Origin: Sabulicella glaciei
Lineage (GTDB): Bacteria > Pseudomonadota > Alphaproteobacteria > Acetobacterales > Acetobacteraceae
Assembly: GCF_026183895.1 (NCBI RefSeq)
Contig: NZ_JAPFQI010000008.1
Coordinates: forward strand, 97,976-161,975
Direction: 5' to 3'
DNA length: 64,000 bases
A program made the translations under genes and the position numbers. The notes under the pieces are model-generated. The model saw only the letters and a list, made by a program, of their open reading frames with translations, was not told where the DNA came from and did no database searches. Of the stretch, positions 26,982 to 36,892 are shown piece by piece (position 1 is the stretch's first letter; every line of letters starts with the position of its first letter).

Positions 26982-27320
26982 ATGCCGTCCCGGCTGAAGC
27001 GCCGCGCCGAGTTCCTGCGTGCTGCCCGCGAGGGTCGCAAGGCCGCCGGGCGCAACCTGGTCCTCCAGGCCCTGCCCCGCCCCGATGCCCCCGCCGAGAC
27101 GCGGCTGGGCTTCACCGCGACCAAGAAGATCGGCAACGCCGTCACCCGCAACCGCGCCAAGCGCCGGATGCGGGCGGCGGCGCGCCTGGTCCTGGAAGCG
27201 TCTCCCGCGCCGGGGCACGACATCGTGCTGATCGCGCGCGACGGCACCGCCACCTGCCCCTTCCCCTCCTTGCTGGAGGAGGTTTCGGCCGCGCTGCGCC
27301 GCGCCGGAGCCCGGCCGTGA
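26982..27320 (+). CDS. rnpA: Ribonuclease P protein component
   Basis: 112 aa. The RNR-type basic motif is [18 protein letters not shown] (~50-67), and the N-terminus has [18 protein letters not shown]. The protein binds the RNase P RNA and helps mature tRNA 5' ends. Its TGA overlaps the yidD start (GTGA). Confidence 0.95.
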   Translation: MPSRLKRRAEFLRAAREGRKAAGRNLVLQALPRPDAPAETRLGFTATKKIGNAVTRNRAKRRMRAAARLVLEASPAPGHDIVLIARDGTATCPFPSLLEEVSAALRRAGARP

Positions 27321-27547
27321 GCCCTGGCGCCCTGGCGCTGAAGGGCGCCGTCCTCGCCTATCAATGGACCGTGCGGCCGGTGATCGGCTGCAATTGCCGG
27401 TTCCTCCCCTCCTGCTCGGACTACGCGCTGGAAGCGATCGCCAAGCATGGCGCGCTGCACGGATCCGTCCTATCCACCCGGCGCATCCTGCGCTGCAACC
27501 CTTGGCATCCCGGCGGGCTGGACCCCGTCCCGCCGGCGAGAGACTGA
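27317..27547 (+). CDS. yidD: Membrane protein insertion efficiency factor YidD
   Basis: 76 aa. The family motif [21 protein letters not shown] (residues ~26-46, cysteine pair) and [17 protein letters not shown] at the end are plain. YidD is a small amphipathic protein that helps YidC insertion. It starts at a GTG overlapping the rnpA stop. Confidence 0.95.
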   Translation: MSPGALALKGAVLAYQWTVRPVIGCNCRFLPSCSDYALEAIAKHGALHGSVLSTRRILRCNPWHPGGLDPVPPARD

Positions 27548-27560
27548 CCGGACCCTCCGA

Positions 27561-29327
27561 ATGGACCAGAAGCGCCTCCTGGCGGCGATCGCCCTATCCG
27601 TCGGCATCCTGCTGATCTTCGACGTGTGGAACCGGACCATGAATCCGGCCCCGGTGGCCCCGCCGCCGGTGGCGCACGAGCAGACCAGCGGCTCGCCCGT
27701 GCCGGCGCCGGTCGTCCCGGCTGCGCCGGGGGCCGAGGTTTCCGCCGCGCCGGCTGCCCCGGCCACCGCGCCGGCGCAGACCGTCGCCGTGGCCAATGGT
27801 CGCGTCGAGGGCCGGATCTCGGCGCGCGGCCTCCAGCTCGACCAGCTGGTGCTGCGCGACTACCGCGAGCACACGCGGCCGAACTCGCCGCTGGTGCGCC
27901 TGCTGGCGCCGCGCGGTCTGCCCGAAGGATATTTTGCCCAGTGGGGCTGGACGGCGGCGGATGGCCGCACGCCCGTTCCGGGGAACGACACGGACTGGAC
28001 GGTCACGGGCGGGCCGCTCTCGGCCGCCTCGCCGGTCACCTTCACATGGGATAACGGGGTGGGACAGGTCTTCGAGGCGGTGGTGAGCCTCGACGACAAC
28101 TACATGTTCGGGGTGCGCCAACGCGTCATCAACCGTGGCGACCAGGCGGTGACGCTGCTGCCCTGGGCGCGCATCCGCCGCGAGCGCACGCCGCAGACCG
28201 CCGGATTTTTCATCCTGCACGAGGGCTTCATCGCCGTGCAGGATGGCCGCCTCAATGAGGTCACCTACAACGACGGCAAGAGCAACGCGGCCACTGCCCG
28301 TGGCACCGCCTATGAGGGCGAGGCCAGTGCCGGCTGGGCGGGGCTTTCCGACAAGTATTGGCTGACCGCCTTGACCCGCGCCGAGGACGGGCAGCGCCTG
28401 CGCTCCGCCTTCCGCCACGTGCCCGAGGGCAACGTGGACCGCTGGCAGGTGGACGTGGCCCCGCCGACCGCCGCGACGGTTCCCGCGGGTGGCGAGGCAG
28501 CCTTCGCGACGCGCCTCTTCGCCGGCGCGAAGGAGGTGCACCTCCTCGACCGCTACCGCGACCGGCTGGGCGTCCAGGATTTCGACAAGGCCATCGACTT
28601 CGGCTGGTTCTACTTCATCACCAAGCCTTTCTTCTACGCGTTGGACTGGCTCGGCCGCACCTTCGGAAACTTCGGCGTCGCCATCCTGGTCTTCACCTTC
28701 TCGCTGAAGCTCTTCTTCTTCCCGCTGGCCAACAAGGCCTACAAGAGCATGAGCAAGATGCGCCTGCTCGCCCCGAAGATGACGGAGATCCGCGAGCGCT
28801 ACAAAGAGGACCCGGCCAAGATGCAGGCCGAGATGATGGCGCTCTACAAGACGGAGAAGATCAACCCGGCCTCAGGCTGCCTGCCGATCCTGATCCAGAT
28901 CCCGGTCTTCTTCGCACTTTACAAGGTGCTCTTCGTCGCGATCGAGATGCGGCATGCGCCGTTCTTCGGGTGGATCCAAGACCTTTCGGCGCCCGACCCA
29001 ACCAACCTGTTCAATCTGTTCGGCCTCCTGCCCTATGACCCGCCGGCCTTCTTCCACCTGCCGGCCTGGGCGCTGATCATGGGCGTGACGATGTGGCTGC
29101 AGCAGAAGCTGAACCCGCAGCCGCCCGACCCCATCCAGGCGAAGATCTTCCAGTGGATGCCGGTGATCTTCACCTTCATGCTGGCCTCCTTCCCCGCCGG
29201 GCTCATCATCTACTGGGCGTGGAACAACCTGCTTTCCATCGCGCAGCAGGGCTACATCATGCGCCTCGACCAGAAGCGGCAGCAGGCTTCGCTGACCCCG
29301 GCGCAGGGCGGGGCGGCGCCGAAATGA
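27561..29327 (+). CDS. yidC: Membrane protein insertase YidC
   Basis: 588 aa. The start MDQKRLLAAIALSVGILLIF gives the first membrane helix (~5-22). A Pro/Ala-rich stretch and a large periplasmic domain (residues ~75-350) follow, then the core insertase helices from FFYALDWLGRTFGNFGVAIL onwards. It inserts inner-membrane proteins with or without SecYEG. The ATG overlap into yihA (ATGA) couples the genes. Confidence 0.97.
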   Translation: MDQKRLLAAIALSVGILLIFDVWNRTMNPAPVAPPPVAHEQTSGSPVPAPVVPAAPGAEVSAAPAAPATAPAQTVAVANGRVEGRISARGLQLDQLVLRDYREHTRPNSPLVRLLAPRGLPEGYFAQWGWTAADGRTPVPGNDTDWTVTGGPLSAASPVTFTWDNGVGQVFEAVVSLDDNYMFGVRQRVINRGDQAVTLLPWARIRRERTPQTAGFFILHEGFIAVQDGRLNEVTYNDGKSNAATARGTAYEGEASAGWAGLSDKYWLTALTRAEDGQRLRSAFRHVPEGNVDRWQVDVAPPTAATVPAGGEAAFATRLFAGAKEVHLLDRYRDRLGVQDFDKAIDFGWFYFITKPFFYALDWLGRTFGNFGVAILVFTFSLKLFFFPLANKAYKSMSKMRLLAPKMTEIRERYKEDPAKMQAEMMALYKTEKINPASGCLPILIQIPVFFALYKVLFVAIEMRHAPFFGWIQDLSAPDPTNLFNLFGLLPYDPPAFFHLPAWALIMGVTMWLQQKLNPQPPDPIQAKIFQWMPVIFTFMLASFPAGLIIYWAWNNLLSIAQQGYIMRLDQKRQQASLTPAQGGAAPK

Positions 29328-30001
29328 CGCTCCCCGCCGGGGGGCTCCTCGAGGCGCGCGACGAGGGGGAGCGCGCGGCGCTGATCGAGGCCGGGCGGCT
29401 CCTCTTCGCCCGGCCGTGGGACTTCTTCACCGCGACCCAGACGCTAGAACACCTGCCCCCGCCGGAAGGGATCGAGGTGGCGCTGGCTGGGCGCTCCAAT
29501 GTCGGCAAGTCCTCGCTCACCAACGCGCTGTCGGGGCAGAAGGCCCTGGCGCGTGTCTCGGTGACGCCGGGCCGCACCAAGCAGCTCAACTTCTTCCGCG
29601 CCGAGGGCCAGCCACTCGTTCTCGTGGACATGCCGGGATACGGCTACGCCAAGGCCTCCAAGCTGGTGAAGGAAGACTGGCAGGGCCTGATGTTCGACTA
29701 CCTGCGCGGCCGCCCGAATCTGCGCCGCGTGCTGCTGCTGATGGATGCGCGGATCGAGACGAAATCCTCCGACCGCGCGGTGATGACGCTGCTCGACAAG
29801 GCGGCCGTTCCCTTCCAGCTCGTCATCACCAAGAGCGACGGCGTGAAGCCCAACGACCTCGCGAAGCGGCTGGCCGATGTGCAGGCCCTGGCGCGCAAGC
29901 ACCCGGCCGGGCACCCGCTCGTCCTCGTCACTTCTGCGGAGACGGGGGCCGGGATGGAGGAGCTGCGGGCGGAGCTGGCGGCCCTCGCGGGCCAGGGTTG
30001 A
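29324..30001 (+). CDS. yihA: Ribosome biogenesis GTP-binding protein YihA/EngB
   Basis: 225 aa GTPase. The G1 motif is [18 protein letters not shown] (~50-67), G2 [12 protein letters not shown]3 [12 protein letters not shown] and G4 ITKSDGVKP (~165), G5 VTSAETGAG. It is essential for 50S assembly in many bacteria. The start overlaps the yidC stop (ATGA). Confidence 0.96.
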   Translation: MTLPAGGLLEARDEGERAALIEAGRLLFARPWDFFTATQTLEHLPPPEGIEVALAGRSNVGKSSLTNALSGQKALARVSVTPGRTKQLNFFRAEGQPLVLVDMPGYGYAKASKLVKEDWQGLMFDYLRGRPNLRRVLLLMDARIETKSSDRAVMTLLDKAAVPFQLVITKSDGVKPNDLAKRLADVQALARKHPAGHPLVLVTSAETGAGMEELRAELAALAGQG

Positions 30002-30053
30002 CGCGGGGCGAGGCTGCCCGGAAACAAGCGGCGACCACACGGGGAACCGCCTG

Positions 30054-30935
30054 ATGAACGACGCCGAGGCCACCATGGAATCCATGATCGGCGCCCTTCC
30101 CTACCTGAAGCGCTACGACGACCAGATCGTCGTGGTGAAGTATGGCGGCCACGCCATGGGCGAGGAGGAAACGGCGCTCCGCTTCGGCCGCGACATCGCG
30201 CTGCTGGAGCAGGTGGGCGTGAACCCGGTCGTCGTGCATGGCGGTGGGCCGCAGATCAACGCCATGCTCGGGCGGCTCGGCGTGAAGTCCACCTTCGTGC
30301 AGGGGTTGCGCGTCACCGACCAGCAGATGGTCGAGGTGGTCGAGATGGTCCTGGCCGGAACCGTCAACAAGCAGGTCGCGGAAAGCATCACCCGCGCCGG
30401 CGCGCTGGCCGTCGGCATCTCCGGCAAGGATGGCGGGCTGATCCGCGCCCGCAGGGCGACCCGCACGGTGCGTGACCCGGGCTCCAACACGGAGCAGGAG
30501 CTGGATCTTGGCCTGGTGGGCGAACCCGAGCACGTGGACACGCGCGTCCTCAAGCTGCTGATCGGTGCCGACATCATTCCGGTCATCGCGCCGGTCGGCG
30601 TGGGCGCGGACGGGCAGACCTACAACATCAACGCCGACACCGTGTCCGGCGCCGTCGCGGGTGCGCTGGAGGCGGAGCGCATGCTGATGCTGACCGACGT
30701 GCCGGGCGTCATGGATGCGAGCAAGCAATTCATCCCCGAGATGACGGTGGCCGAGGCGCGCCAGGGCATCGCCGATGGCTGGATCGCAGGCGGCATGATC
30801 CCCAAGGTGGAGACCTGCATCTATGCGGTGGAGCGTGGCGTGAAAGGCGCGGTGATCCTGGACGGACGCGTACCGCACGCGGTGCTGCGCGAGTTGTTCA
30901 CCGTCGGCGGCGCGGGCACGCTGATCAAACCCTAA
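30054..30935 (+). CDS. argB: Acetylglutamate kinase
   Basis: 293 aa. The ATG at 30054 gives [21 protein letters not shown]. The nucleotide region [10 protein letters not shown] (~26-35) and the substrate site [15 protein letters not shown] (~64-78) are conserved; [21 protein letters not shown] lies near residue 190. It phosphorylates N-acetylglutamate in arginine synthesis. It closes the rpmH-argB cluster. Confidence 0.97.
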   Translation: MNDAEATMESMIGALPYLKRYDDQIVVVKYGGHAMGEEETALRFGRDIALLEQVGVNPVVVHGGGPQINAMLGRLGVKSTFVQGLRVTDQQMVEVVEMVLAGTVNKQVAESITRAGALAVGISGKDGGLIRARRATRTVRDPGSNTEQELDLGLVGEPEHVDTRVLKLLIGADIIPVIAPVGVGADGQTYNINADTVSGAVAGALEAERMLMLTDVPGVMDASKQFIPEMTVAEARQGIADGWIAGGMIPKVETCIYAVERGVKGAVILDGRVPHAVLRELFTVGGAGTLIKP

Positions 30936-31012
30936 CCGACGGTCAAGCAATTACGGATTTTCGCGGAAGGCGAGCGCACTTCCATGCGGAATCAACTTCA
31001 GGTAGTGAAGCG

Positions 31013-33730
31013 GTGCAAGCAACCCCAAGGCCCGTCTTGCGTCCCGATCCGAAACCTCCGTCCCGCCGCCCTGCCCTGCTGGCCCTGATCGCGACCGGTC
31101 TCCTGCTCGCGATCATGGCATTCGCGACAAATCGCCTGCTGGAACGCGGCGATGCCCTGGCAGAGGCTTCCGCGCACGCGCTGTTGGAACGCACAGGCGA
31201 GTTCGCAGCCACCACGGTGGCGCGAGAGCTGGCCGCAGCGCAGAGCCGGGTCGATGCGGTGGCCTCGCTGATCGCAGAAGGCATCGTCGCGCCGTCCGAG
31301 AAGCTTCGCATGGTCCACCTCCTCCGGGCGGAGACGCTGGGCTACGCCTTCTCCATCCACCAGGATGGGGTGCCCCTCGACGGCTCGACACCGCTGCCCG
31401 CGGACGCACTGGTCCACGTGCATCACGACACCCCCGGCATGTCCCTGGTCGGCCCCACCCGGCGAGCCGATGGCGGCTGGAGCCTATTCCTGATCCGCGA
31501 ATTTCCGATGCGCGGGGAAGCTCCGCTGCTTTTGGTGGCGGAAATCCCCAATCTCCGCCTCGCCGCGGCGCTGCGGCCGATCCAGCAGACCGAGGCGCTG
31601 CGCTTCCACGTGGAGGACGCATCCGGCGTCGTGCTCGCCGCCGCGGCAGGACAGGAGCACCTGATCGGAACGGCCCTGCCGCACCGCCCCTCCTCGCTGG
31701 ACCGCGGCGAGGTGGTGCGCCGGACGGGCGCCGGTGGCGTCAGCGAGTTCCACCACTCCACCCAGCGGGCGCTGCCCTTCGGCGCGATTGCCTTGACGGC
31801 TGTTCTGCCGGAGGAGGTGGCGCTGGGAGAATGGCACCAGCTGCGCACCCGCATCATGGCCCGGGTCTTCGCCTTCGGCATGATGACCGCGGCGCTGGGC
31901 CTGCTCGTCGCCTCCGTCTTCGCCCTGCGCCTGCGCGCGCAGGAGGCGGAGGTCGAGGCACGCCAGAAGATGCAGGGTGCCATCGCGGCCATGCAGGACG
32001 GCTTCGCGCTCTGGGATTCGGAAGACCGGCTGGTGCTCTGGAACCCGCGCCTGGAGGAACTCTACGCGGAGATCGAGCCTGGATTCCGGGTCGGCGCCAA
32101 CTACACGGAACTGGTGCGCGACCTGGCCCGCCGCCATCCGGCCTACGGCACGGCCCCCGACCTCGAGGCCCGGATGCTGGAGCATCGCCGCACGGGCGAG
32201 CCCTTCGACCGCCGGATGCCCTCCGGCCGTTGCCTGCGCGTGGCGCAGAGCCGGCTGCCCGATGGCAGCCTCGTCGGCATCCACACGGACATCACCGCGC
32301 AGAAGCGCATCATGCACGAGCTGGCCGAGGCGCGGGACGACGCGTCCCGTGCCATGCAGGCCAAGTCCCGCATCCTGACGCATGTGAGCCACGAGCTGCG
32401 GACGCCTCTCAGCAGCCTCCTTCGCCTCACCGCGCATCTGCGGCGCGGCGCGGCGTTGCCCGGCGAGGCGCGGCGGCAGGTGGAGATGGTGGACGCCGCC
32501 GGCCGCCACCTCCTGTCGCTGGCGAACGAGGTGCTGGACCTCGCGGCGATGGAGGCGGGCCGCCTTTCCTTGAACGAGGAGGCGGTGCCCGCCGCCGAGC
32601 CCTTCGAGGCCGCCGCGAGCATCATCCGCCCGGTCGCCGCGGCGCGGCGCGTCGAGGTCCGGACGCGCCTCGCGGGCCTGCCGGGCGGCATGCGCGCCGA
32701 TGCGACGCGGGTGCGCCAGATCCTGCTGAACCTGCTCGGCAACGCGGTGAAGTTCACGCCCGAGGGCAGCGAGGTGCTGCTGGAGGTGTGGCGCGAGGGC
32801 GACCGCATCATCGCCGACGTGACCGACCAGGGGCCCGGCGTGCCGGAAACGGAGCGCGCGGCGCTCTTCGCGGATTTCGGCAAGCTTTCCTCGGCCGCGG
32901 TGGAAGGAACCGGTCTTGGCCTCGCCATCTCCGCCCGCCTCGCCGCGCTGATGGGCGGCAGCATCGCCTGCATGGACGGGCCGGATGGGCGCGGCGCGAC
33001 CTTCCGGCTGGACCTGCCGCTGGTGGAAGCGGAGCTTCCCGCCCCCGTGGCGGAGCCGCGGCTGCGCAAGCTTCGCATCCTCGCCGTGGATGATTCGCCC
33101 GCCAACCTCGCGGTGCTGCGCGCCCTGCTCGCCACCACCGGCTTCGCGCTGACCTGCGTGACGGGCGGCGAGGCGGCGCTGGAGGCGGTGGAGGCCGCTG
33201 CGGCGCGCGGCGAAGGCTTCGACGCGGTGCTGATGGACGTGATGATGCCCGGCATGGACGGGCTGGAGGCGACACATCGCCTGCGCGCCCTGCCCGGCCC
33301 CGCCGGCATCACCCCCGTCATCGCCGTGACAGCGAGCGCCTTTCCGGAGGACATCGCCGCCGCCCGCGCGGCCGGGATGGAGCACCACATCGCCAAGCCG
33401 GTGGAAAGGCAGCGCCTTCTCGCCCTTCTCGGCGAGGTGGCGGGGACGGAGCCGGAGCGGAGCACCAGCCTCGGGCCGCTGCGCCCGGCGCTCGAAGCGG
33501 AGCTGCGCAGCCGCGCCGACGCCGTGCTCACCGCACGGCAGGGCGATCCGGGCCTTCCGGCGCAGCTTCATGCCCTGGCCGGCACGGCGGCGTATCTGGA
33601 GATGGAGCGCATCGCCGGCCCGGCGCGGCGCACGCGGCGTGCCTTGGTGGATGGCGCGCCAGAGACGGCGGCCGAACTCGCGGCGCTGCACGAGGCGCTC
33701 CGCGTCGAGGGGCTGGCCCTTCCCGCCTGA
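31013..33730 (+). CDS. Hybrid sensor histidine kinase with receiver and Hpt domains
   Basis: 905 aa, membrane-bound. Two helices (about residues 18-40 and 285-308) bracket a ~240-residue periplasmic sensor. A PAS-like domain runs ~320-430 (AMQDGFALWDSEDRLVLWN). The HisKA motif VSHELRTPLSSLL has His460, and the ATPase N box (LNLLGNAVKF) lies near 570. A receiver has phospho-acceptor Asp742 in LMDVMMPGMDGLEA. The C-terminal QLHALAGTAAYLE resembles an Hpt domain with His853. The multistep relay is therefore complete in one protein. GTG start. No partner gene is nearby, so the signal and output are unknown. Confidence 0.9.
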   Translation: MQATPRPVLRPDPKPPSRRPALLALIATGLLLAIMAFATNRLLERGDALAEASAHALLERTGEFAATTVARELAAAQSRVDAVASLIAEGIVAPSEKLRMVHLLRAETLGYAFSIHQDGVPLDGSTPLPADALVHVHHDTPGMSLVGPTRRADGGWSLFLIREFPMRGEAPLLLVAEIPNLRLAAALRPIQQTEALRFHVEDASGVVLAAAAGQEHLIGTALPHRPSSLDRGEVVRRTGAGGVSEFHHSTQRALPFGAIALTAVLPEEVALGEWHQLRTRIMARVFAFGMMTAALGLLVASVFALRLRAQEAEVEARQKMQGAIAAMQDGFALWDSEDRLVLWNPRLEELYAEIEPGFRVGANYTELVRDLARRHPAYGTAPDLEARMLEHRRTGEPFDRRMPSGRCLRVAQSRLPDGSLVGIHTDITAQKRIMHELAEARDDASRAMQAKSRILTHVSHELRTPLSSLLRLTAHLRRGAALPGEARRQVEMVDAAGRHLLSLANEVLDLAAMEAGRLSLNEEAVPAAEPFEAAASIIRPVAAARRVEVRTRLAGLPGGMRADATRVRQILLNLLGNAVKFTPEGSEVLLEVWREGDRIIADVTDQGPGVPETERAALFADFGKLSSAAVEGTGLGLAISARLAALMGGSIACMDGPDGRGATFRLDLPLVEAELPAPVAEPRLRKLRILAVDDSPANLAVLRALLATTGFALTCVTGGEAALEAVEAAAARGEGFDAVLMDVMMPGMDGLEATHRLRALPGPAGITPVIAVTASAFPEDIAAARAAGMEHHIAKPVERQRLLALLGEVAGTEPERSTSLGPLRPALEAELRSRADAVLTARQGDPGLPAQLHALAGTAAYLEMERIAGPARRTRRALVDGAPETAAELAALHEALRVEGLALPA

Positions 33731-33736
33731 GGCGCC

Positions 33737-34699
33737 TCAATCGGGGCGGATGTTGTTCTCCCCGATCACCCGCGCCCAGGTCGTGATCTGACGGTCCAGG
33801 AAGCGGCCGAACTCGGCGCCGCTCGAATTGCCCATCTCGATGCCCATGATGCCGGTCAGGCGCTCGCGCACCTCGGGCACCTCGGTCGCGCGGCGGCAGG
33901 CCTCCTCCATCCGGGCGATGATCGGCGCGGGCGTCCCGGAGGGGGCCAGCATCCCCCAGAAGGCCTCTGCCTCCACGCCGGGCAGGCCTGCCTCCGCCAT
34001 GGTCGGCACATCGGGCAGGTGGGCGCGGCGGCGCGGCCCCAGCACGGCGAGGGGACGCAGCACGCCCTGGCGCAGATGCTCGACGAAGATGGTGCCGGTG
34101 GCGGCGTAGAGGTCGGTCTCGCCCGCCATGGCGGCGGTGGCGAGCGGCCCGCCGCCCCGGTAGGGCACGTGGCTGATGCTGAACCGGCCCGCCCGCTGCG
34201 CCAGCACCATGCCGAGATGCGCGAGGGACCCGTTGCCGATCGTCCCGCAAGAGATGCGGTCCGGCTGCGCCCGCGCCGCGTCCAGCACCTGCGCCAGGCT
34301 CGTCCAGGGCCGGTTGCGGTGCACCAGCAGCATGTTCGGCGCCGTACCCAGCAGCCAGACGGGCGCGAGGTCGCGCCGCGTGTCGAAGCCGAGATTGGGG
34401 ATGAGGGACGGGTTGGTGGCGTGGGTGTCGAACACCATCAGGAAGGTCTGGCCGTCCGGCGCGGCGCGCGCCGCCTGCGCCGTCCCCAGCGCGCCCGAGG
34501 CGCCGCCCCGGTTCTCCACCAGGATATTCGCGCCCAGCGAAGCCTGGAGATGCGGCTGCATGAGGCGCGACACCGTGTCCACGCTCCCGCCGGGCGGGAA
34601 CGGCACGATGATGCGGATGGTGCCGGCCGACCCCTGCGCCAGGGCCGGCGCAGCGAGCGCCCCCGTGCCGGCGACCAGCGCCGCGCGTCGCGTGATCAT
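33737..34699 (-). CDS. Bug-family periplasmic solute receptor
   Basis: 320 aa from the ATG at 34699 with AAAGGAAAC upstream. The N-terminus MITRRAALVAGTGALAAPALAQ is a Tat-like signal, then TIRIIVPFPPGGSVDTVSRL. VENRGGASGALGTAQAARA and ISHVPYRGGGPLATAAMAG complete the Bug pattern. It should capture an organic acid in the periplasm. It is an orphan receptor: the flanking genes are the kinase and TelA, and no transporter partner is in the window. Confidence 0.9.
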   Translation of the reverse strand: MITRRAALVAGTGALAAPALAQGSAGTIRIIVPFPPGGSVDTVSRLMQPHLQASLGANILVENRGGASGALGTAQAARAAPDGQTFLMVFDTHATNPSLIPNLGFDTRRDLAPVWLLGTAPNMLLVHRNRPWTSLAQVLDAARAQPDRISCGTIGNGSLAHLGMVLAQRAGRFSISHVPYRGGGPLATAAMAGETDLYAATGTIFVEHLRQGVLRPLAVLGPRRRAHLPDVPTMAEAGLPGVEAEAFWGMLAPSGTPAPIIARMEEACRRATEVPEVRERLTGIMGIEMGNSSGAEFGRFLDRQITTWARVIGENNIRPD

Positions 34700-34746
34700 G
34701 CGTTTCCTTTCCCGTCGAGGTTCCGGCATCGGGTGCCGCACGGGGA

Positions 34747-34770
34747 GGATGCGCCAGGCCGGGCGCATCC
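34747..34770. terminator. Stem-loop between telA-like gene and Bug gene
   Basis: GGATGCGC (34747-34754) and GCGCATCC (34763-34770) are perfect 8-bp reverse complements with an 8-base loop, 15 bp past the end of the TelA gene. It likely marks the 3' end of that operon. No T-run is seen, so a canonical intrinsic terminator is not proven. Confidence 0.35.
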
Positions 34771-34784
34771 GCACGAGCAAAGCG

Positions 34785-35864
34785 TCAGCGCGACCCGGCC
34801 GGCCCCTTGGCGGCGGTGAGCGCGCGGCGGATGGCCTGCTCGCAGGCCGCAAGTTCCTTTTCCGCGTTGCGCCGCATCGTGCGCGCCTCGTCCGCGATGC
34901 GCAGGCTGTCCTCGATCGTGCCGATCAGCGCGGCATTGGCCTGCTTCACCGCCTCCAGGTCGAAGGTGCCGCGCTCCAGCTCCACCCGCGCCTCGGCATT
35001 ACCCGTGCGCAGGGTCTCGGCATTCGCGGTCAGCAGCTTGTTGGTGAGGTCGGTCGCCTGCTTCACCGCGCGCCCCGCCTCGCGCATCCGGTGGATGGCC
35101 AGGGCCTGCGCCAGCTGCTGGCGCCAGAGCGGCACGGTGTTGGCCAGCACGGACTGGATCTTGGAGGCGAGGGCCTTGTCGTTCTCCTGGATCAGCCGGA
35201 TGGACGGCAGGGCCTGCATCGCCACCTGCCGCGTCAGCCGCAGGTCGTGGACGCGCCGCTCCAGCTCGTCGCGCGCGGACCGGGCGTCGCGCAGGCGCTG
35301 CGGCGCGATGGGGTCGTCCCCCTTCTCCGTCGCGGCGACGAGGCCGGGGATCAGTTCCGCATCCGTGCGGTGCAGCACCTGCTCGCCGGCCGCGATGTGG
35401 TCCGCCAGGGCGTGGAACCAGTCGAGCGTCGCGGCATAGAGCCGCTCCAGCCGCTCCACATCCTCCAGCAGCCGGGTGCGGTGGTCGTCCAGCCGGTCGC
35501 CGATTGCCTCCACCTGGCCGCGCACACCTTCGTATCGCTGGAGGATCGCCGTGGCCTCGGCGCCGGCCTTGGTGAAGACGCGCTGGAGAAAGGACGGCTT
35601 CTTGCCCACCAGTGTGGTGACGTCGAAGCCGCGCAGCGCCGAAAGCATGTCGGACAAGGACTCGCCCGCCGGACCGGTATCCTGGTTCTTGGCGCCTTCA
35701 AGCATGGCGTCGGCCGCCGCCTGGGCGCGCGACTGCGCCGCCGCGCCGAATCGCAGGATGGAGCCGCTGTCGTTGATGTCGATCGCGGCGGCCAGCTTCG
35801 CCACCTCCGCCTCGCGCGCGGGGGTGGGCGGGATGGGCGGGGGCATGGGGGTGGTTTCGCTCAT
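34785..35864 (-). CDS. TelA-family toxic-anion resistance-like protein
   Basis: 359 aa, mostly alpha-helical. KPSFLQRVFTKAGAEATAILQRYE, QALPSIRLIQENDKALASKIQS and KQATDLTNKLLTANAETLR are the TelA marks. The family is named for tellurite resistance; a role for chromosomal homologues is unclear, and many sit in membrane-stress operons. The gene follows the XpaC-like gene with a 4-bp overlap, and the small membrane protein leads the operon, so the three may form one system. Confidence 0.88.
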   Translation of the reverse strand: MSETTPMPPPIPPTPAREAEVAKLAAAIDINDSGSILRFGAAAQSRAQAAADAMLEGAKNQDTGPAGESLSDMLSALRGFDVTTLVGKKPSFLQRVFTKAGAEATAILQRYEGVRGQVEAIGDRLDDHRTRLLEDVERLERLYAATLDWFHALADHIAAGEQVLHRTDAELIPGLVAATEKGDDPIAPQRLRDARSARDELERRVHDLRLTRQVAMQALPSIRLIQENDKALASKIQSVLANTVPLWRQQLAQALAIHRMREAGRAVKQATDLTNKLLTANAETLRTGNAEARVELERGTFDLEAVKQANAALIGTIEDSLRIADEARTMRRNAEKELAACEQAIRRALTAAKGPAGSR

Positions 35865-36622
35865 GGTCCTTCCTGTCGCAGCCTTTCCGCCAGAACCTTC
35901 ACCTGGATGTCCAGCGCCTCGCTCTCGGCGCTGTTGAGCTCGGACCGGAGGCGCCGGGCCGAGGCGGCGATCTCGCCCAGCAGGGCTGGCAGCGTTTTGG
36001 GCGGGGTCGCGCCCGCTTCCAGGCGGTCCACGATGCGCGACAGCCCGTCCAGCTGCATGTTAAGGTGGCGGCGCGCATCGGGCAGCCGGGCCGGCCGCAG
36101 GGCGAGGTCGTCCAGCACGTCGCGCAGGGCGGAAACGGCGCCCCCCATCTCCACCGCATGCGGCAGGGCGGGCGCGGCGTCGGCGACGCGCTGAAGCTGG
36201 GCGCGCTGCGGCGCCAGCGGGTCGGTCTCGGGGATGGGGGCGGGTTCGGGCGGGGGCGGTGCCTCCGGCAGGTCCTCGGTAAGGAGGCGCGTGCCCGCCC
36301 AGGCGCCGAAGCCGAGCGCAACGGCGATCAGCGGCCCCATGCCGGCGGCCAGGCCGGCGGTAAGGCCCGCCGACACGCCGACCAGCGCCGCGCCGCGCCG
36401 GTTGGCGCCCGCGCTTCGCGTCGCCAGCAGCGCCGCCGCCTTCCATGCGAGAAACAGGGCAAGCACTCCGCCGACGAGGCGCACCGGCCGCCCGCGGATG
36501 ATCTCCGTCACCACGTCGATGGCGAGCGGCCACAGGAACATGGGCAGCAGCCACACGCGCCAGCCGAATCGCGCCGCCGGCCGCCCCGCGGCGTCGGGCC
36601 AACGCCCTCGCGACCTCTTCAT
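35861..36622 (-). CDS. XpaC-like membrane protein
   Basis: 253 aa. Two or three hydrophobic segments near residues ~20-45 and 65-110 (LAGGMGPLIAVALGFGAW-like region) are followed by an acidic/Pro linker and an alpha-helical C-terminal domain (RHLNMQLDGLSRIVDRLEAG). This organisation and its linkage with TelA match the XpaC (5-bromo-4-chloroindolyl phosphate hydrolysis) group, whose true activity is unknown. It overlaps telA by 4 bp, and its ATG overlaps the stop of the preceding small gene (TGATG). Confidence 0.65.
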   Translation of the reverse strand: MKRSRGRWPDAAGRPAARFGWRVWLLPMFLWPLAIDVVTEIIRGRPVRLVGGVLALFLAWKAAALLATRSAGANRRGAALVGVSAGLTAGLAAGMGPLIAVALGFGAWAGTRLLTEDLPEAPPPPEPAPIPETDPLAPQRAQLQRVADAAPALPHAVEMGGAVSALRDVLDDLALRPARLPDARRHLNMQLDGLSRIVDRLEAGATPPKTLPALLGEIAASARRLRSELNSAESEALDIQVKVLAERLRQEGP

Positions 36623-36747
36623 CAGCGGAAGATGGCCACGAAGGCCGGCAGCCACAGGCACAGGCTGAGCAGCCCGAAGCCGATCGCGATGCGAAGCGGC
36701 AGCGGCAGGCCCGGAAGCAGGACGGACGAACGCGGCTGGATCTCCAT
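36622..36747 (-). CDS. Small membrane protein leading the XpaC/TelA operon
   Basis: 41 aa from ATG 36747 (MEIQPRSSVLLPGL), with one hydrophobic segment (LPLRIAIGFGLLSLCLWLPA). An upstream in-frame ATG at 36852 would add 35 residues that look non-coding. It is translationally coupled to the XpaC-like gene by a TGATG overlap. Unknown function; the coupling makes it more likely to be real than a random small frame. Confidence 0.55.
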   Translation of the reverse strand: MEIQPRSSVLLPGLPLPLRIAIGFGLLSLCLWLPAFVAIFR

Positions 36748-36892
36748 GCTCGCCAGATTGTCCCGCCGGCCCCCAGGTGCAAGCGGCGCGGTGCCAGCGG
36801 GGGCGGCGTCGTGCGCCGGATCGGCATGTGAACGGCGTGAACATCGACGCATGATTGGGCATCGCGCCGCGTCCCGTCAAGGAACTTCGCCG

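Noticed and set aside
31484..33691. 735-codon frame on the minus strand
   Set aside because: It is antisense to the hybrid kinase, whose domains are plain.
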